From assembly GCF_039537875.1 (NCBI RefSeq), contig NZ_BAABBI010000001.1, positions 310,001 through 374,000 on the forward strand: a stretch of 64,000 nucleotides of DNA, in the 5' to 3' direction. Positions 62,507 through 64,000 of this stretch are shown here, piece after piece (position 1 is the stretch's first letter; the number at the start of each line of letters is the position of its first letter). This DNA comes from Corallibacter vietnamensis (GTDB taxonomy: Bacteria; Bacteroidota; Bacteroidia; Flavobacteriales; Flavobacteriaceae). Below the pieces are notes generated by a model. The model saw only the letters and a list, made by a program, of their open reading frames with translations. It searched no databases and was not told the origin of the DNA. The translations under genes and the position numbers were made by a program.

Positions 62507-62881
62507 ATGAAAAAAGGTCTTATTATAATAAGTACTCTGGTTATAATTGGCTTTTTAGGCTTTAAGCTTTTAGGTTCGCTTGTAATAAACAATACAGAAA
62601 AGTCATCTTGCGTTACAGAAACAAGAACAATAACTAAAATAGAAGAAGCTACATCATACGACATTACTTTTGAGACTACTAGCGGACAACGCTACTATAT
62701 AAATCGTGGATTAGAACGCGGATTAAATTTAGATTCTCTTAACGCAAAAGTTTTAAATAAAACTGTTACTTTGCACTTACCTAAACTTTGGACAGGAGTA
62801 TCAAGCCATATTTCGCAATTAGCCATAGGCGATACTATAATATTTACAGAGTTTAAGAACAATAACATCACTGAAGACTAA
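62507..62881 (+). CDS. Small membrane-anchored protein, unknown
   Basis: I do not recognise this 124-residue protein. It has an N-terminal membrane helix (KKGLIIISTLVIIGFLGFKL) and an extracytoplasmic domain of about 90 residues with strands (YDITFETTSGQRYYINRGLE, LNKTVTLHLPKLWTGVSSH). One Cys (SSCVTE) follows the helix but the context is not a lipobox. It starts one base after ftsX ends and is 10 bp before the DUF3098 gene, so it is operonic with both. It may serve the envelope or division; nothing more can be said. Confidence 0.75.
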   Translation: MKKGLIIISTLVIIGFLGFKLLGSLVINNTEKSSCVTETRTITKIEEATSYDITFETTSGQRYYINRGLERGLNLDSLNAKVLNKTVTLHLPKLWTGVSSHISQLAIGDTIIFTEFKNNNITED

Positions 62882-62891
62882 AAATAAGATT

Positions 62892-63155
62892 ATGGGAGAA
62901 CAGAAAAGAAAAGAAGACTCAAAAGACACCTTTATCTTCGGAAAGAAAAACTATAAGTTTATGCTTATAGGTTTAGCTTGTATTGCTTTAGGTTTTATTT
63001 TGATGTCTGGTGGCGGCAGTGATGACCCTAATGTTTTTAATCCAGAGATTTTTAGTTGGAGACGCATACGATTAGCTCCTACATTAGTTTTACTAGGTTT
63101 TGGGTTTCAGGTGTATGCTATTTTATTAGACCCTGATAAGCCATCAAAAAGCTAA
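62892..63155 (+). CDS. DUF3098 membrane protein
   Basis: This 87-residue two-helix membrane protein is of the DUF3098 family, found in Bacteroidetes next to ftsX. It has FGKKNYKFMLIGLACIALGF as first helix region, a short loop with SGGGSDDPNVFNPEIFSWRR, and LAPTLVLLGFGFQVYAILL as second helix. In many relatives undecaprenyl-diphosphatase and truB follow; here the next gene is a convergent glycerate kinase, 1 bp away. Confidence 0.88.
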   Translation: MGEQKRKEDSKDTFIFGKKNYKFMLIGLACIALGFILMSGGGSDDPNVFNPEIFSWRRIRLAPTLVLLGFGFQVYAILLDPDKPSKS

Positions 63156-63156
63156 T

Positions 63157-63999
63157 TTAATCATTAATTACTTCAGAAAACTTTAGTGTTATCTCGTCTA
63201 AATATTTACTGCTATTTTTCATAGCATCATCAATGTTTTTAGCATAATTTATAACCGCATCAGCATAAGACACACCAAGTGTTTTTAACGCTGGTTCTGA
63301 CAAATCTACACTACCACAAAAGGCCGCTGTTTTAATTTGATGCTTTTGAGCGATGTTTAAAACACCTTGAATGGTTTTTCCTGATAAGGTTTGCTGATCT
63401 AGTTTACCTTCGCCGGTTATAATCCAATCGGCATTTTTTACTTTTGTATTAAACTTTGCAAGTTCTAAAACAAGTTGTATTCCTGATTGTAAATTACCTC
63501 CTAAAAACACCACAGAACCAACACCCATTCCGCCTGCTGCTCCGGCCCCAGAAATTGATTGACTATCTATATTAAAATGATTATCTATATGTTTAGAAAA
63601 ATGTTTTAAACCTTTGTCTAATACAAGAACATCTTTGGGCGAAGCTCCCTTTTGCGGTGCATACACATATGCAGCACCATTTTCTCCGTGCAACGGATTG
63701 GATACATCACAAGCTATTTTGAAAGCTACATGCTTTAGTTCAGGCAGTACGTTTGTGTCATCAATCTTATTAATCAGAGCTAAATTTTTTCCTATAGGCT
63801 TTACTACGTTATTATCTTTATCTAAAAACCGATAACCAAGCGCTGTTGCCATACCAATACCACAGTCGTTAGTAGCGCTACCACCAATACCCAGTATAAT
63901 TTCTTTAGCACCTTTTTTTATTGCATCTAATATTAATTGCCCAGTACCTAAAGTTGTACTGTGTAAACAATCAAAATCTTCTTTTTCTAAAAGTTTTAC
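63157..63999 (-). CDS. Glycerate kinase, C-terminal part
   Basis: This is the C-terminal 280 or so residues of a glycerate kinase of the GlxK/GarK family, which phosphorylates D-glycerate to 2-phosphoglycerate. The frame is open to the right edge (no start in the window), and the residues before the first internal Met include LGIGGSATNDCGIGMATALG. Further motifs are SGAGAAGGMGVGSVVFLGG and ITGEGKLDQQTLSGK. It is convergent with the DUF3098 gene, 1 bp apart. Confidence 0.93.
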   Translation of the reverse strand, partial: VKLLEKEDFDCLHSTTLGTGQLILDAIKKGAKEIILGIGGSATNDCGIGMATALGYRFLDKDNNVVKPIGKNLALINKIDDTNVLPELKHVAFKIACDVSNPLHGENGAAYVYAPQKGASPKDVLVLDKGLKHFSKHIDNHFNIDSQSISGAGAAGGMGVGSVVFLGGNLQSGIQLVLELAKFNTKVKNADWIITGEGKLDQQTLSGKTIQGVLNIAQKHQIKTAAFCGSVDLSEPALKTLGVSYADAVINYAKNIDDAMKNSSKYLDEITLKFSEVIND

Positions 64000-64000
64000 G

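Overview
The window is a 64 kb piece of a low-GC, gene-dense chromosome from a member of the Flavobacteriaceae (Bacteroidetes). The evidence is consistent throughout. There are several proteins with C-terminal type IX secretion (T9SS) sorting tails, Bacteroidetes-type promoters (TTG, about 20 nt, TAnnTTTG), few Shine-Dalgarno sequences, a ribosomal protein S16 with a long charged tail, a DNA polymerase III alpha carrying an N-terminal exonuclease, and family-typical proteins (DUF4271, DUF4296, DUF3098, DUF456, PA2169-type). The genus cannot be fixed by eye. Most of the window is core chromosome; I see no insertion sequence, prophage, CRISPR array or integron.

Layout. 0-5.2 kb: an RND efflux operon (adaptor cut by the left edge, inner-membrane pump, outer-membrane lipoprotein). 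5.3-8.9 kb (minus): YjbR-like protein, cyclase-family hydrolase, HemW, RuvC and a beta-barrel protein. 8.9-12.7 kb (plus): an LPG-synthase-like membrane protein, a GT2 glycosyltransferase, a secreted unknown and a BAX-inhibitor-like protein. 12.7-16.2 kb: a BlaI/BlaR1-type sensor pair whose control region holds three copies of one palindrome and faces a DUF456 gene. 16.2-20.1 kb: a LuxR-type response regulator and a TPR histidine kinase, a 59-codon secreted peptide gene upstream, tRNA-Asp, and two candidate small RNAs. 20.2-28 kb (minus): DUF58 protein, thioredoxin, DnaE, a four-helix-bundle protein and a calcium-repeat lipoprotein. 28-32.2 kb (plus): rpsP, rimM, a TrmN6-like methyltransferase, a glutaryl-CoA dehydrogenase-like enzyme and a metallophosphoesterase. 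32.2-36.8 kb (minus): ferredoxin, its likely reductase, NifU, Mrp, an alkyltransferase-like protein, a LysE-type exporter and TrmB. 36.9-39.6 kb: a GT-B glycosyltransferase and a PhoR/PhoB-like pair. 39.9-45 kb: three T9SS cargo genes and a LuxE-like enzyme. 45-51.6 kb: TyrRS, an epimerase, DUF4296, dihydroorotase, a polyprenol-phosphate mannosyltransferase, DUF4271 and HemD. 51.6-57 kb: an LRR T9SS protein, PEP carboxykinase, DUF423, saccharopine dehydrogenase and an Lrp regulator. 57-64 kb: a membrane zinc protease, a secreted unknown, LeuRS, FtsX with two small membrane proteins, and a glycerate kinase cut by the right edge.

The most interesting unexplained structures surround the two-component pair at 16-20 kb. 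Two identical-format palindromes (TACGG-N5-CCGTA, centres 22 bp apart) sit just upstream of a minus-strand -7 element and about 100 bp before a terminator-like hairpin, which suggests a regulated small RNA. The BlaI-type intergenic region at 15.57-15.66 kb, with three AACTAA...TTAGTT palindromes placed around a -7 element, is a clear regulatory array. Other points are an Mrp ATPase without its CxxC, a dihydroorotase with Gln at the first metal-site His, a LeuRS with KMSKR, and a 111-residue T9SS protein that is little more than a sorting domain.
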